Assembly (NCBI RefSeq): GCF_000166135.1
Contig: NC_014666.1
Location: 1,736,001 to 1,800,000, forward strand
Source of the DNA: Pseudofrankia inefficax
GTDB taxonomy: Bacteria > Actinomycetota > Actinomycetes > Frankiales > Frankiaceae
DNA: 64,000 nt
Direction of reading: 5' to 3'
In this document: piece after piece, positions 25,211 through 34,551 of the stretch
Position numbering within the stretch: the first letter of the stretch is position 1
Layout of the letters: the number at the start of each line of letters is the position of its first letter
Notes under the pieces: generated by a model
Databases searched by the model: none
What the model was told of the DNA's origin: nothing
The model's input: the letters and a program-made list of their open reading frames with translations, nothing else
Translations under genes and position numbers: made by a program

Positions 25211-25238
25211 ATCCTACTCATCGAAGTGAGACTTGCAA
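25211..25238 (-). promoter_or_regulatory. Promoter of the TetR gene with internal dyad
   Basis: Reading leftwards, TTGCAA (25233-25238) and TAGGAT (25211-25216) are separated by 16 bp, a fair sigma-70-type pair for this genome. The spacer contains CTCA-N6-TGAG (25217-25230), a short inverted repeat placed where a TetR dimer could block polymerase. Start of transcription would fall near 25204, some 27 bp before the GTG. Confidence 0.5.
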
Positions 25239-25629
25239 CGCCATCCGTTCTCGTTTCCGCGCCGAGCCGTCGCCGGGATGTGCGCGTCGTCGACGGTGCT
25301 ACTCCCGCGTTCTCCTGGTCGCCGGTTCGCGAACCGGCGGCGTCGCCGAGGGCGGTCCGCGCCCCGCGGCCCGGCGCCGTCGAAGGTGCGGGTATGCGCG
25401 GGGGCCTGGTCGCCTATTCAAATCGCGATGGCCGGCCAACGGTTGTGGGATTCGCCGGTACTTCCGAGTCTCGCTTCTTTTCCCTATGCTTCGGGCCGAC
25501 CTGGCGGAAGCTGTCGAAATATCCATCGGCCACGCCCCATGCCCGGTTGAGTCGAAGGAAAGGTCGAATGAACTGCTTCGCCGTGCCGACTGCCGGGAAC
25601 GGGGCCCGAACTTCAAAGTCAGGAAGAAA
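25239..25629. other. Intergenic region upstream of the SGNH hydrolase
   Basis: About 390 bp without a credible gene. The hydrolase frame is open back to 25486, but that part lacks a signal peptide-like sequence and encodes an unlikely mixture of charged residues. The AT-richer stretch around 25410-25535 presumably contains the promoter; no clear box pair was identified. Confidence 0.45.
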
Positions 25630-26952
25630 ATGCGCGCACGAAGAATTACCACGGTCTTAGCCGCCGCGGGACTGGCCCTGGTGGCAGCGGGCCTGGCCGA
25701 GACGCCCCTGGCCAGCGCGAGCGCCACCCGCAGCACGGGCGGCGCGGGAACGTGCCCCTCGCCGCGGTGGGTCGCGGCGTGGGCCGCGAGCCCGACCGAC
25801 GGCTCGGTCCCGTTCGACGCGTCGCTGGGCACCCTCCCGCTGCAGTTGAAGAACCAGACGGTCCGGATGGTGGTCACCCCCCACATGGGCGGATCGTCCA
25901 CGCGATTTCACCTGAGCAACCGGTTCGGCGGCGGACCGCTGACGTTCACGCACGTCACCGTCGCGCCGCAGGGAGCGGGAGCGGCCATCGGAACTCCGGT
26001 GACGGTGACGTTCGGCGGCGCGACCTCGGTGACGGTGCCGGGTGGCCAGGACATCGTCAGTGACCCGGTGGCCGTGAACGTCAGTGCGTTCAGCCCGCTG
26101 TCGGTCAGCATCTATCTGGCGGGCTCCACCAGTGCGTTGACCAAGCACTGGAACGCGAACGCGACGTCCTACTACGCGAACGCCAACACCGGTGATCTCA
26201 CCACCCAGACCAGCGGGTCGGGCTTCCCGAACAAGTCCCTCAGCTGGCTGTATGTCGACGGCGTCGATGTGATGGCGAACGCCAGCTCAGTCGTGGCATT
26301 CGGCGACTCCATCACCGATGGCTTCGTCGGTGGCGGCCTCTTCAGTATTCCGGCGGACAAGTCGGTCGCGGACCAGAACGGCCGCTACCCCGACGACCTA
26401 CAACGGCGGGTGACCGCCTCGGGCCTGCCCCTCTCGGTGGTCAACGCCGGCATCGGGTCAAACCAGCTCCTGGGCAGCCTCGGCCTCATGGACGGCCCCA
26501 GCGGCGTCTCCCGCTTCCAGGCCGACGCGCTGAACCTCCCGGCCGTCTCGGGCGTCCTCGTCCTCGAAGGGATCAACGACCTGGGCCTCGGCAACAACGT
26601 CACCCCCCAGCAACTGGAGGACGGTTACACCCAGCTCATCGGGAAGACCCACGACGCCGGCCACAAGATCTGGCTCGGCACCATCACCCCGGCGTCCAAC
26701 GCCCTCGTAGACGGGAGCCTGACGGCTCCCAACAGCGAGAAGTACCGGGAGCAGGTGAACGCCTGGATCCGGAACCAGCACCTCGCCGACGGCGTCGTCG
26801 ACTTCGACGCCGCCCTGCGCGACCCGGCTCATCCCACCCAGCTGCTCCCCGCCTACGCCAGCGTGGACAACCTGCACCCCAGCCTCGCCGGCTACCAGAA
26901 GATGGCCGACTCGATTCCCCTCGACCTGCTCGCGGCCGCCACCTGCGGCTGA
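25630..26952 (+). CDS. Secreted SGNH/GDSL-family hydrolase
   Basis: 440-residue exported esterase or lipase-like protein. A signal peptide (RRITTVLAAAGLALVAAGLAETPLASA) is cleaved near ASA. After a beta-rich N-terminal domain, the SGNH core shows block I GDSITDG (S227), block II GIGSNQ, block III GINDLG and block V DNLHPS (D413, H416), so the triad is complete. ATG at 25630 follows AGGAAG. Substrate could be acylated polysaccharide or lipid. A strong terminator follows at 26978-27008. Confidence 0.85.
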   Translation: MRARRITTVLAAAGLALVAAGLAETPLASASATRSTGGAGTCPSPRWVAAWAASPTDGSVPFDASLGTLPLQLKNQTVRMVVTPHMGGSSTRFHLSNRFGGGPLTFTHVTVAPQGAGAAIGTPVTVTFGGATSVTVPGGQDIVSDPVAVNVSAFSPLSVSIYLAGSTSALTKHWNANATSYYANANTGDLTTQTSGSGFPNKSLSWLYVDGVDVMANASSVVAFGDSITDGFVGGGLFSIPADKSVADQNGRYPDDLQRRVTASGLPLSVVNAGIGSNQLLGSLGLMDGPSGVSRFQADALNLPAVSGVLVLEGINDLGLGNNVTPQQLEDGYTQLIGKTHDAGHKIWLGTITPASNALVDGSLTAPNSEKYREQVNAWIRNQHLADGVVDFDAALRDPAHPTQLLPAYASVDNLHPSLAGYQKMADSIPLDLLAAATCG

Positions 26953-26977
26953 CCGGTCGACCTCACCGCGGCCGGGT

Positions 26978-27008
26978 GGCTGGCTCCGCGATCCCGACGG
27001 AGCCAGCC
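26978..27008. terminator. Bidirectional terminator hairpin
   Basis: GGCTGGCTCCG (26978-26988) pairs perfectly with CGGAGCCAGCC (26998-27008) around a 9-base loop, followed by GCCTTT. It lies between the convergent SGNH hydrolase and ALDH genes and probably ends both transcripts. Confidence 0.75.
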
Positions 27009-27096
27009 GCCTTTCGCCCCGTCAGCCCGGTCCGGGCGCCGGCCTGAGGCCAGGCCGGGACCTGAGGATGCCGTCGGCGCCGTCGGGCCTCCGCGG

Positions 27097-28545
27097 TCAG
27101 TGGCTCATGTAGACGGCCTTGGTGTTGAAGTAGCCCTCGATGCCCTTCCAGCCGCGCTCGCCGCCCCAGCCGGACTCCTTGTGGCCGGAGATCGGCATCG
27201 CGGGGTCCGCCGCGATCGCGCAGTTCACCCAGACCTGCCCGGCGCGCAGCTCGTTGGCGACCCGATGGGCGCGGCTGAGGCTCTCGGTCCAGATGGAGCC
27301 GGCCAGCCCGTAGCGGGTGTCGTTCGCGGCGGCGAGGACTTCGTCCTCCTCGTCGAAGGGGATCACGCAGCCGACCGGCCCGAAGATCTCCTCGCGGATC
27401 AGGCGCATGTCGGGTGTGGTGTTGGTGACGATCGTCGCCTCGACGAAGTAGCCGCGGCGGTCCATCACCTTGCCGCCCGTCACCACCTCGGCGCCGCCGG
27501 CCACGCCGTCGTTCAGGATGCCGAGCACTCGCTGGCGCTGCTTCTCGCTGATCAGCGGCCCGAGCAGCGAGCCGGGCTCGTCGCTGCCGCCCATCGGTAG
27601 TTTCTGGGCGAAGGCGGCGAGCTTCGCGACGACCTGGTCGTAGATGCCGCGCTGGACGTAGATGCGCGAGGTGCAGGAGCAGTTCTGGCCCGAGCCGGCG
27701 AGCAGGCCCATGCCGGCGCCGGGAATGGCCTTCTTGAGGTTGGCGTCGTCGAACATGATCAGCGGTGACTTGCCGCCGAGTTCGAGGGTGAGGCGCTTGA
27801 GGTTGCCGGCGGCTGCCTTGACGATGAGGCGCCCGACCTCGGTCGACCCGGTGAACGAGATCTTGTCGACGTCGGGGTGGGCGGTGAGTGCCGCGCCGGT
27901 GGTCTCGCCGTAGCCGGTGATGACGTTCAGGACGCCGTCGGGCAGCCCGGCCTCGCGGAAGATCTCCTCCAGTTTGAGCGCGCTGAACGGCGTCTCCTCG
28001 GCGGGCTTGAGGACGGCGCTGCAACCGGCCGCGAGCGCGGGCGCGACCTTGAGCATCGCGACGAAGAACGGCCCGTTCCAGGGAATGATCAGCCCGACGA
28101 CGCCGACCGGCTCGAGCTGGGTGAAGTTGTGGTAGTTCTCGTAACGGCCGAGCAGGCCGTCGGACACGACGTTGCTCGACTCGCCGTGGATCTTGCCGAC
28201 CCAGCCGGCGTAGTACATCAACATGTCGTACGACACGGTGATGATGTGGCGCGCGGCCGCCAGGTTCAGGCCGTTGTCGCGGGACTCGATCGCGGCGATC
28301 TCGTCGGTCCGGTCCCGGATGATCTGCGCGGCGCGGAAGAGGACCTCCGCGCGACGCGTGGCGGGCAGCTTGCGCCAGACCCCGGACTCGAACGTCTCGC
28401 GGGCGCGTGCCACCGCGGCGTCCACGACCTTCTGGTCGGAGTCGGGCACCTCCCCGATCCGCTCCTCCGTCGACGGGTCGAAGACCGGAATGATCCCCGA
28501 GGCGTGACCCTCACCCGCGGGATCGGCCTCGATGACGTCACTCAT
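27097..28545 (-). CDS. NAD(P)-dependent aldehyde dehydrogenase
   Basis: 482-residue ALDH. It carries PWNGPFF, the cofactor motif FTGSTEVGR, the general-base segment ELGGKSPLI, the catalytic Cys region GSGQNCSCTSR (two nearby Cys, the first in the usual place) and the EEIFGPV motif. ATG at 28545 follows AGAGGATG. It stands alone, with convergent and divergent neighbours. An elaborate dyad at 28585-28626 sits about 40 bp upstream and is a likely operator. Physiological aldehyde unknown. Confidence 0.85.
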   Translation of the reverse strand: MSDVIEADPAGEGHASGIIPVFDPSTEERIGEVPDSDQKVVDAAVARARETFESGVWRKLPATRRAEVLFRAAQIIRDRTDEIAAIESRDNGLNLAAARHIITVSYDMLMYYAGWVGKIHGESSNVVSDGLLGRYENYHNFTQLEPVGVVGLIIPWNGPFFVAMLKVAPALAAGCSAVLKPAEETPFSALKLEEIFREAGLPDGVLNVITGYGETTGAALTAHPDVDKISFTGSTEVGRLIVKAAAGNLKRLTLELGGKSPLIMFDDANLKKAIPGAGMGLLAGSGQNCSCTSRIYVQRGIYDQVVAKLAAFAQKLPMGGSDEPGSLLGPLISEKQRQRVLGILNDGVAGGAEVVTGGKVMDRRGYFVEATIVTNTTPDMRLIREEIFGPVGCVIPFDEEDEVLAAANDTRYGLAGSIWTESLSRAHRVANELRAGQVWVNCAIAADPAMPISGHKESGWGGERGWKGIEGYFNTKAVYMSH

Positions 28546-28584
28546 TGTCTTTCATCCTCTCGTCGAGGCGTGCGGGCCTGGGTG

Positions 28585-28626
28585 GTCGACCAGCCTGCTG
28601 GGCGGTCGCCCAACATGCTGGTCGAC
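28585..28626. promoter_or_regulatory. Nested dyad operator upstream of the ALDH
   Basis: GTCGACCAGC (28585-28594) is exactly inverted as GCTGGTCGAC (28617-28626). Within it, TGGGCG-GT-CGCCCA (28599-28612) forms a second perfect dyad with the same centre of symmetry. The 42-bp element therefore offers two concentric half-site pairs, well suited to a dimer pair of a TetR-type repressor. No regulator gene is adjacent. Confidence 0.6.
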
Positions 28627-28809
28627 TGCTTAACACGATCCAGACGACGGTCGCAACCAACCCCGCGGCGGCCTCGACGCGCGCACGGCGGTGATCGGCG
28701 GTGGCGGGCGCGGCGCGCTCGGACACCCTCGCTCGCACGTCCCGGACCGGACAGCGCCGGCCCCCCGCGGGCACACCTCACGGCGAAAGGCCGCCGTTAG
28801 GCTGGAACC

Positions 28810-30147
28810 ATGGCCGGCTCGTTCTCCACCGTGGCCGGTGGCCGGTCGTTCCCGGGTGCCGGCCCTGTCGTCCGGATAGGGCGTCGCACGCTGAAGGAGT
28901 CGCTCTACCTGCTGACGGGTCCCGTCAGCGCGGTCGCGGGCCTCCTGATCGTGCTCGGCGGTCTCGGCGTGGGAATGCTGGGCCGGCTCGTCGGACGGGC
29001 GCCGGTCGCGGCCGGTGCCGCGGCGCCGGTGTACTGGTCCGCCGATCTGGAGCGGTGGCGGATCGACCGGGTCCGCACGGCGGCACCTGGCCGGGAGCGA
29101 CTCGGGCGGCAACCGAGGCCGAGCGGGCCCGCCTCCGCGTCCGACCCGGGATTGTGGCTGAGCCTGGCGCATGCGGTGATCCTGCCGCCCATCACCGTGG
29201 CCACCGCCATGATCACTGCGATGTGGTGGTTCGTCGGCGTAGGCGCCGCGACGACCGCGGTACGCAACTGGGGCACGGCCGCCGGGACGCCGCCGCCGTT
29301 GACGCTGAGCACGGGCGGCGGTCCCAACCACGTCGACGTCAGCCTGGGCCTGACCTCGCCGACCATGCGGCTGATCTTCGGCACCGTGCTCGGGCTGCTG
29401 CTGGTGCTGGCCTTGCCGCTGCTGACCAGGGCGTGCGTGGCGGTGCAGGCCGGTCTCGGACGGGCGCTGCTCTCGGACGCCTCTCGATGGCACCGCAGGA
29501 TCCGCGGGCTGGAGCAGGAGCGCGACACCGCCCGGGCGCAGACCGTCGCCGCGCTGACCGCCGAGGCGGTGGCGCTGCGTCGCCTCGAGCGCGACATCCA
29601 CGACGGGCCGCAGCAACGCCTGGTCCGGCTGGCGATGGAGCTGGGCCGCGCGCAGCGCCATCTCGACCGCCGGCCCGAGACCGCGCGGGAAGCACTCGCC
29701 GACGCCATGATCCAGGCCGAGGAGGCGTTGGAGGAGCTGCGGGCCCTGTCGCGGGGCATCGCCCCGCCGATCCTCGTCGATCGTGGCCTGCGCGCGGCGC
29801 TCGCCGAACTGGCCATGCGCTCGACGGTTCCCGCCCACCTCGACGCGGGAACCCTGAGCCACCGGCCGGCGGCAGCCGTCGAGACAGCCGCGTACTTCGT
29901 CGTCTCCGAGGCCCTGACCAACGTGGCCAAGCACAGCCAGGCCAGCCGGTGCGTGATCGGGCTCCACCACGAAGCGGACCTCCTGCGCGTCTGGGTGACC
30001 GACGACGGGGCTGGCGGCGCCGCGTTCGACAAGGGCCACGGGCTGCGCGGGCTGCGGGACCGGGTGCACGCGGTCGGCGGCCAGCTCCGCCTCACCAGCC
30101 CGCGTGGCGGCCCGACGACGATCACCGCGGAACTGCCGTGCCGCTGA
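28810..30147 (+). CDS. NarL-type sensor histidine kinase
   Basis: 445-residue membrane kinase. The N-terminus (RTLKESLYLLTGPVSAVAGLLIV) matches the actinobacterial putative-sensor domain, with about four membrane helices before residue 220. A HisKA_3 dimerisation domain has the phospho-acceptor H264 in ERDIHDGPQQRL. The ATPase domain keeps the N box (EALTNVAKHSQA) and G boxes (DDGAGG, GHGLRGL). It overlaps the response regulator by 10 bp. The signal is unknown; relatives respond to cell-envelope stress. Confidence 0.85.
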   Translation: MAGSFSTVAGGRSFPGAGPVVRIGRRTLKESLYLLTGPVSAVAGLLIVLGGLGVGMLGRLVGRAPVAAGAAAPVYWSADLERWRIDRVRTAAPGRERLGRQPRPSGPASASDPGLWLSLAHAVILPPITVATAMITAMWWFVGVGAATTAVRNWGTAAGTPPPLTLSTGGGPNHVDVSLGLTSPTMRLIFGTVLGLLLVLALPLLTRACVAVQAGLGRALLSDASRWHRRIRGLEQERDTARAQTVAALTAEAVALRRLERDIHDGPQQRLVRLAMELGRAQRHLDRRPETAREALADAMIQAEEALEELRALSRGIAPPILVDRGLRAALAELAMRSTVPAHLDAGTLSHRPAAAVETAAYFVVSEALTNVAKHSQASRCVIGLHHEADLLRVWVTDDGAGGAAFDKGHGLRGLRDRVHAVGGQLRLTSPRGGPTTITAELPCR

Positions 30148-30836
30148 CGGCCGCCGACGAGACGCCCGAACGACCTCAGCCCGCCGGCGGGCTGAGGATC
30201 GTCGTGGCCGATGACGCCGTGCTGTTGCGGGAGGGCCTCGTCCGGCTGCTCGCCGAGGAGGGCCACCGGGTGGTGGCCGCGGTCGGTGACGCCCCGGCCC
30301 TGGTCGACGCGGTGCTGCTGCACCGCCCGGACGTCTCGGTCGTCGACGTCCGGATGCCGCCGACGCACACCGATGAGGGCCTGCGGGCGGCGATCGACGT
30401 CCGCGCGCGCCTGCCCGGCTCGCCGGTGCTGGTGCTCAGCCAGTACGTCGAGACCTCCTACGCGGCTGACCTGCTCGCGGACGGCTCGGGCGGGGTCGGC
30501 TACCTGCTGAAGGACCGGGTCGGCCGGGTCGGGGAGTTCCTGGACGCGCTGGAGCGGGTCGCCGGCGGCGCGACGGTGCTCGACCCGCAGGTCGTCGTGC
30601 GCCTGCTGGACGGGCAGCGCGGTGGCAGGGCACTGGCGTCGCTGACGCCGCGAGAGCGAGAACTGCTCGCTCTGATGGCCGAGGGCCATTCGAACACGGC
30701 CATCGCCCGGCGGCTGGTGCTGTCCGCCAGCGCGGTCGAGAAGCACATCGGCAACATCTTCGCCAAGCTCGGCCTGCCACCCGACGACGCCCAGCACCGG
30801 CGCGTGCTCGCCGTCCTCGCCTATCTCCGCGCCTGA
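30138..30836 (+). CDS. NarL/FixJ-family response regulator
   Basis: 232-residue regulator. The receiver has the acidic pair in VVADDAVL, phospho-acceptor D70 (VSVVDVRMP) and the conserved Lys of YLLKDRV. The C-terminal LuxR-type HTH reads LTPRERELLALMAEGHSNTAIARRLVLSASAVEKHI in successive helices. GTG at 30138 lies inside the end of the kinase gene, indicating coupled translation and a cognate pair. Target genes are unknown; the next plus-strand membrane-protein gene is a candidate. Confidence 0.85.
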   Translation: MPLTAADETPERPQPAGGLRIVVADDAVLLREGLVRLLAEEGHRVVAAVGDAPALVDAVLLHRPDVSVVDVRMPPTHTDEGLRAAIDVRARLPGSPVLVLSQYVETSYAADLLADGSGGVGYLLKDRVGRVGEFLDALERVAGGATVLDPQVVVRLLDGQRGGRALASLTPRERELLALMAEGHSNTAIARRLVLSASAVEKHIGNIFAKLGLPPDDAQHRRVLAVLAYLRA

Positions 30837-30956
30837 CGGCGGCCGGCGGGGTGCCCATTCCGCGGCGGGTCCGGCTGACCGGGTAGGGCCTGCCACACCT
30901 CCGATGTCCGGCTCGCTCCGGTGACCGGGCGGCGCGACCGCGAAATCGTCAAAGCC

Positions 30957-31934
30957 ATGCTCACACCCTCACCCGCCACGGGTCCCCGCCCGAATCCGGA
31001 ACGGTCTCCGGGCGGTGCCGCCCGGAGCCTGGACGCCCAAGGTCAGCCGAGCCGGGGGCTGGCCCGCCGCCACCGCTCGGCGCCGAGCCGGCACCGTTCC
31101 CCGCGCAGCTCCGCCGGCCCGGCGGGCACCTCAGGCCGCGGGCTCCTGGCGTTGGCGCTCTGCGCCGCCGCTCTCGTCGGCGCCTTCGTCGTCGCCCCGA
31201 GCCGACTGGCGGCAGGCGGTGGGGACGGCGACCTCGTCCACCACCACCAGCTCGTCGCTGCCGTGCACAGCGGGTTCGTCGAGTACTGGCGTACCGGAAA
31301 CCGGCGGCTTTCCCCGCACCTCGCGCGGGTCGTCGACTACTGGTACCGATACCACCTGGTCAAGGGCCTGATCTCCGCGCTCCTGCTGGCCGTCCTGATC
31401 GTGCTGACCAGCGGGCTCTGGCGGAGTTTCCTGACGGCCGGCGCCACGGCAAGGCGGGCCGGCCTCGCGTCGGCCGGCGTGCTCACGGCCGCGCTCGCGC
31501 TGCTCGCGCTGGCGGCGGTGATGGCGAACATCCAGGGCGCGGCCGCGCCGTTCTCCTCACTGGTGCCCATGCTGCGGGAGGGCGGGACCGACCCCGCGCT
31601 CGCCGGCACGCTCGACCAGGCCACGCGACAGCTGGCCGACTCGCGCCCGGGCGCGCGGACCGCGCCGGCCCTCCAGGTGATGACGGCCGGCTTCGCCGGC
31701 TACCACGTGGCACTGGCCGTGGTCGCCGCGGTTGTCGCGGCCGCGTTCCTCACCGTCAGCGTCCTGCTGTGGAGAAGGGCTCCGGCCGACCGGACGGCCA
31801 GGCGGCTGACGCGCGCCTTCGGCGTCCTGACGGCGGTGCTGACACTGGCCCTGCTCGTCCTCGTCGCGGCGAACGTGACCACCGCGGCCCACTCCGCCCC
31901 CGCTCTGCTCGACGCGCTGAATGGCGGCCTGTGA
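30957..31934 (+). CDS. Multi-pass membrane protein of unknown function
   Basis: About 325 residues with an Arg/Pro/Ser-rich N-terminus and roughly five membrane helices: GLLALALCAAALVGAFVV, LISALLLAVLIVLTSGLW, GVLTAALALLALAAVM, ALAVVAAVVAAAFLTVSVLLW and GVLTAVLTLALLVLVAA. A periplasmic loop of about 70 residues (SLVPMLREGGTD...) lies between helices. No enzyme motif seen. ATG at 30957 is used; a GTG at 30921 is in frame but neither has a clear ribosome binding site. It may belong to the two-component system upstream. Confidence 0.55.
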   Translation: MLTPSPATGPRPNPERSPGGAARSLDAQGQPSRGLARRHRSAPSRHRSPRSSAGPAGTSGRGLLALALCAAALVGAFVVAPSRLAAGGGDGDLVHHHQLVAAVHSGFVEYWRTGNRRLSPHLARVVDYWYRYHLVKGLISALLLAVLIVLTSGLWRSFLTAGATARRAGLASAGVLTAALALLALAAVMANIQGAAAPFSSLVPMLREGGTDPALAGTLDQATRQLADSRPGARTAPALQVMTAGFAGYHVALAVVAAVVAAAFLTVSVLLWRRAPADRTARRLTRAFGVLTAVLTLALLVLVAANVTTAAHSAPALLDALNGGL

Positions 31935-31968
31935 GCGGGAAACCCGGGTGGGCCGGCGGGACGGGTCG

Positions 31969-32181
31969 TCAGCGCGCGTCATCGATGGGCGAGAGCCGGA
32001 GGGCCTCCGTCGGGCATTCGGCGACGACGTCGCGCAGGAAGGCGTCGTCGCCGTCGACCTTTCCGACGACGGTCGCGAGGGAGCGGTCGTCGAGGCGGAA
32101 GACCTCGGGGGCGGCGTAGGCGCAGGCGCCGGTACCGACGCACCGGCGCCGGTCGACCTCGATCCGCCAGGCGTCCGTCAC
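31969..32181 (-). CDS. 3Fe-4S/4Fe-4S ferredoxin for P450
   Basis: 70-residue ferredoxin. The cluster ligands are the Cys residues in RRRCVGTGACAY and AECPTEA; the second position of the classical CxxCxxC set is not a Cys, typical of the 3Fe-4S ferredoxins that serve actinobacterial P450s. GTG at 32181 overlaps the P450 stop as GTGA, so the pair is co-translated and almost certainly works together. The reductase must come from elsewhere. Confidence 0.85.
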   Translation of the reverse strand: MTDAWRIEVDRRRCVGTGACAYAAPEVFRLDDRSLATVVGKVDGDDAFLRDVVAECPTEALRLSPIDDAR

Positions 32182-33449
32182 GAACGGCCGCCGCGGGCTG
32201 TGCTGATGGGAAGCCTGCTGATCCGGCGGGCATTGAAGTGGCTCGGGTCGTACTCGATCTGGCCGGCGATCCGCGCGCTGTCGCCGAACCGCCGCTCAAA
32301 TTCCTCGATCATGAGCTTCCCCTGGACCTTGACCAGGTTCAGGCCGATGCACAGGTGCGGGCCGGCCCCAAAGATGATGTTGCCGGCGTGGTTGCGGGTG
32401 ACGTCGAAGAGCAGTGGATCCGACCATTTCGCCGGGTCGAGCCCGGCCGCGGAGAACATGAGCATCACGTGGCTGCCCTTCTCCAGCAGCTGGCCGCCGA
32501 TCTCGACGTCCTCGCGGGGGAAGCGAGGAATCGCGCCGAACTTGCCGTGCCCGCCCCAGCGCAGCACCTCGAGGATGACGCTCTCCATCAGGTCCGGCCT
32601 CGCGCGCAGGAGCGCCCACTGCTCGGGATGCGTCAGGAGAGCGCGCAGCGTCAGCGTATGGAGATCCACCGCGGTGTCGGCGCCGGCGGTGACCAGCGCC
32701 GTGATGACGCTGACGATCTCCCAGTCGGTCAGCTGCTCGCCGTCGACCTCGGTGGCCAGCAGGGTTCCCAGGAAGTCGTCGTGGTCGCCCGGGGACCGGC
32801 GCCGCTCGGCGACCGTGTCCAGCAGGTACTGGAGGCCTGGCAGCGCGCCCTCGGCGTACTGCGCCCGCTGCTGCGCGCTGTAGAGCGGGTTCGACGCGCG
32901 CACGAGGTTCCAGCCGAGCCCGTGTTCGAAGAGGGTCTCGGACTCGGCGGGAACACCCACCATCCGAGCGATCGCCCGGATCGGGACCTTCGCCGCGATG
33001 TCCGTCGCGGCGTCGAACTCGCGCGGATCGTCGATCTCGTCGAAGATCCCGGCGACGGAGTCCCGGATCCGGTCCTCGATCTGGTCCATGACCCGGCGGG
33101 AGAACGCGGGCGCGGTCAGCCGCCGCAGGCGCATGTGCGCGGCGGGCGGCACGGTCCCCATCGACATCGACTGCTGCTGGTCGTACAGGGTCCATTCGGA
33201 CCTCGGCTTCGGCTTCGGCGCGTTGTTCCAGTCGGCGAAGTTGGTGCTGAACCGTGTGTCGCGGAGGATCTCGGCGATCAGGTCGTGCCGGGAGACCATC
33301 CAGGCGTTGATCTCCCGATGAAAGGCCACCGGGTAGTCGGCGATCAGCTTCCCGAAGACGGGGTACGGGTTCTCGACCGACTCGATGTCATAGGGGTTGT
33401 AGACGTCGAGGTCGATTTCGACCCGGTCGGCAAGGGCCGGTGCGGACAT
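32178..33449 (-). CDS. Cytochrome P450
   Basis: About 423 residues, class I soluble P450. The oxygen-binding I-helix motif AGADT is near 255-259, ExxR is in VILEVLRW, and the heme loop FGAGPHLCIGL puts the thiolate at C367. It hydroxylates an unknown substrate using electrons from the coupled ferredoxin. Start is either ATG 33449 or ATG 33461; neither has a strong ribosome binding site. The divergent TetR (33777) probably represses it through the AT-rich dyad near 33694-33711. Confidence 0.85.
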   Translation of the reverse strand: MSAPALADRVEIDLDVYNPYDIESVENPYPVFGKLIADYPVAFHREINAWMVSRHDLIAEILRDTRFSTNFADWNNAPKPKPRSEWTLYDQQQSMSMGTVPPAAHMRLRRLTAPAFSRRVMDQIEDRIRDSVAGIFDEIDDPREFDAATDIAAKVPIRAIARMVGVPAESETLFEHGLGWNLVRASNPLYSAQQRAQYAEGALPGLQYLLDTVAERRRSPGDHDDFLGTLLATEVDGEQLTDWEIVSVITALVTAGADTAVDLHTLTLRALLTHPEQWALLRARPDLMESVILEVLRWGGHGKFGAIPRFPREDVEIGGQLLEKGSHVMLMFSAAGLDPAKWSDPLLFDVTRNHAGNIIFGAGPHLCIGLNLVKVQGKLMIEEFERRFGDSARIAGQIEYDPSHFNARRISRLPISTARGGRS

Positions 33450-33690
33450 CGCTGTTCCCATCTGCTCGTCTGTTCCCGTTCGACGGTCAGGGCCCGGACG
33501 GCGCGGCCGGTCGCCGCCGGGATCACGAGAGATCCCCGCCGCCTGTCGGCGTGGCGCGTCCAGGCCGGCGCGGGCCTCGACGCGCCAGCGGCGCGCCCGC
33601 CTGGTCGTCCTACCGTTGGTGGATGTGTCACCGGAGGCCGCCAGAACGACCTGGGCATCGCTCAGCCAGGCCGCCCGCGCGACAGCTCTA

Positions 33691-33716
33691 ATATTACCTG
33701 ACGACATGTAACATAA
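33691..33716. promoter_or_regulatory. AT-rich operator/promoter between P450 and TetR
   Basis: In the 327-bp divergent gap only this stretch is AT-rich: ATATTACCTGACGACATGTA and flanks. It contains TTAC (33694-33697) and GTAA (33708-33711) as an inverted pair spaced by 10 bp, followed by CATAA. It is the most likely TetR operator and shared promoter core. The rest of the gap (33450-33690) shows nothing recognisable. Confidence 0.45.
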
Positions 33717-33776
33717 CTCGGCGCCGCGTTGCAAGGGCCCGAGACCTGATCGACTACTACCGCGAAGGGAGCGGCA

Positions 33777-34478
33777 GTGAGCGCCAGCAACGCGGCCGCG
33801 CGTGAGGACCCTGAGGGCGACGGGCTCGCGCGGTCGCGACGCCCGTCGTCCCCCTCGATCACCGAGGCGGCGGGCGCGCCGTCCGGGCGACCCCGGGATC
33901 TCTCCATTGACGAGCGCGTACTCGCGACGACCCGCGCGCAGCTGCTGAGCCTCGGCTACACGGACATGAGCCTCGGCACGATCGCCCGGGAGGCCGGGGT
34001 GAACCGCCCCGCCATCTACCGCCGCTGGCCCTCGAAGATGCACCTCGTCTTCGACGCCGTCGCCCCCGCTCAGCCCGCCGTCAAGGAGTACGACTCGGGC
34101 GACTTCGAGCGTGACCTGCGCGACCTCATCCGCCGCGCCGCCGCGTTCTTCGACCTGCCTGAGGTGCGCGCGGCACTTCCCGGGCTGATGGCGGACGTGG
34201 GAAGCAACGAAGCGCTGCGGGTCAGCGTGGTGGAGCGTCTCGAGACGGAGGCGCGTCACCGCGTCGCACACCTCGTCGCCCTCGCGACGGAACGCGGGCA
34301 GATCCTGCCCGGGGTCGATGCCGACGCGCTGTTCGACTCGATCAGCGGAGCGCTTATCTACCGCCTGGTCCTGCGCGACCAGCCGTCGTCGTCGTTCGCC
34401 GACACCCTCGCGACGCTTTTCCTGAACCCGATCATCCGTGCGCCGGTCGCCGACGAACCGAGGGAGCTCCCGAGGTAG
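33777..34478 (+). CDS. TetR-family regulator
   Basis: 233-residue TetR protein with a 40-residue disordered N-terminal extension. The HTH reads TDMSLGTIAREAGVNRPAIYRRWPSKMHLVFDAV, with the IYRRWPSK recognition segment common in the TetR_C_11-type group. GTG at 33777 follows AAGGGAG. It diverges from the P450-ferredoxin pair and is its likely repressor. Confidence 0.8.
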   Translation: MSASNAAAREDPEGDGLARSRRPSSPSITEAAGAPSGRPRDLSIDERVLATTRAQLLSLGYTDMSLGTIAREAGVNRPAIYRRWPSKMHLVFDAVAPAQPAVKEYDSGDFERDLRDLIRRAAAFFDLPEVRAALPGLMADVGSNEALRVSVVERLETEARHRVAHLVALATERGQILPGVDADALFDSISGALIYRLVLRDQPSSSFADTLATLFLNPIIRAPVADEPRELPR

Positions 34479-34551
34479 TCGGGAAGCGTCCGCCTACAGC
34501 ACAGCCGACGATCATCGTCAGTTGACGGGACCCGCCCTGATTCCACTCGGC

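Noticed and set aside
25486-25629. Upstream in-frame start for the SGNH hydrolase
   Set aside because: It would bury the signal peptide; ATG 25630 has a ribosome binding site and gives a standard signal sequence.
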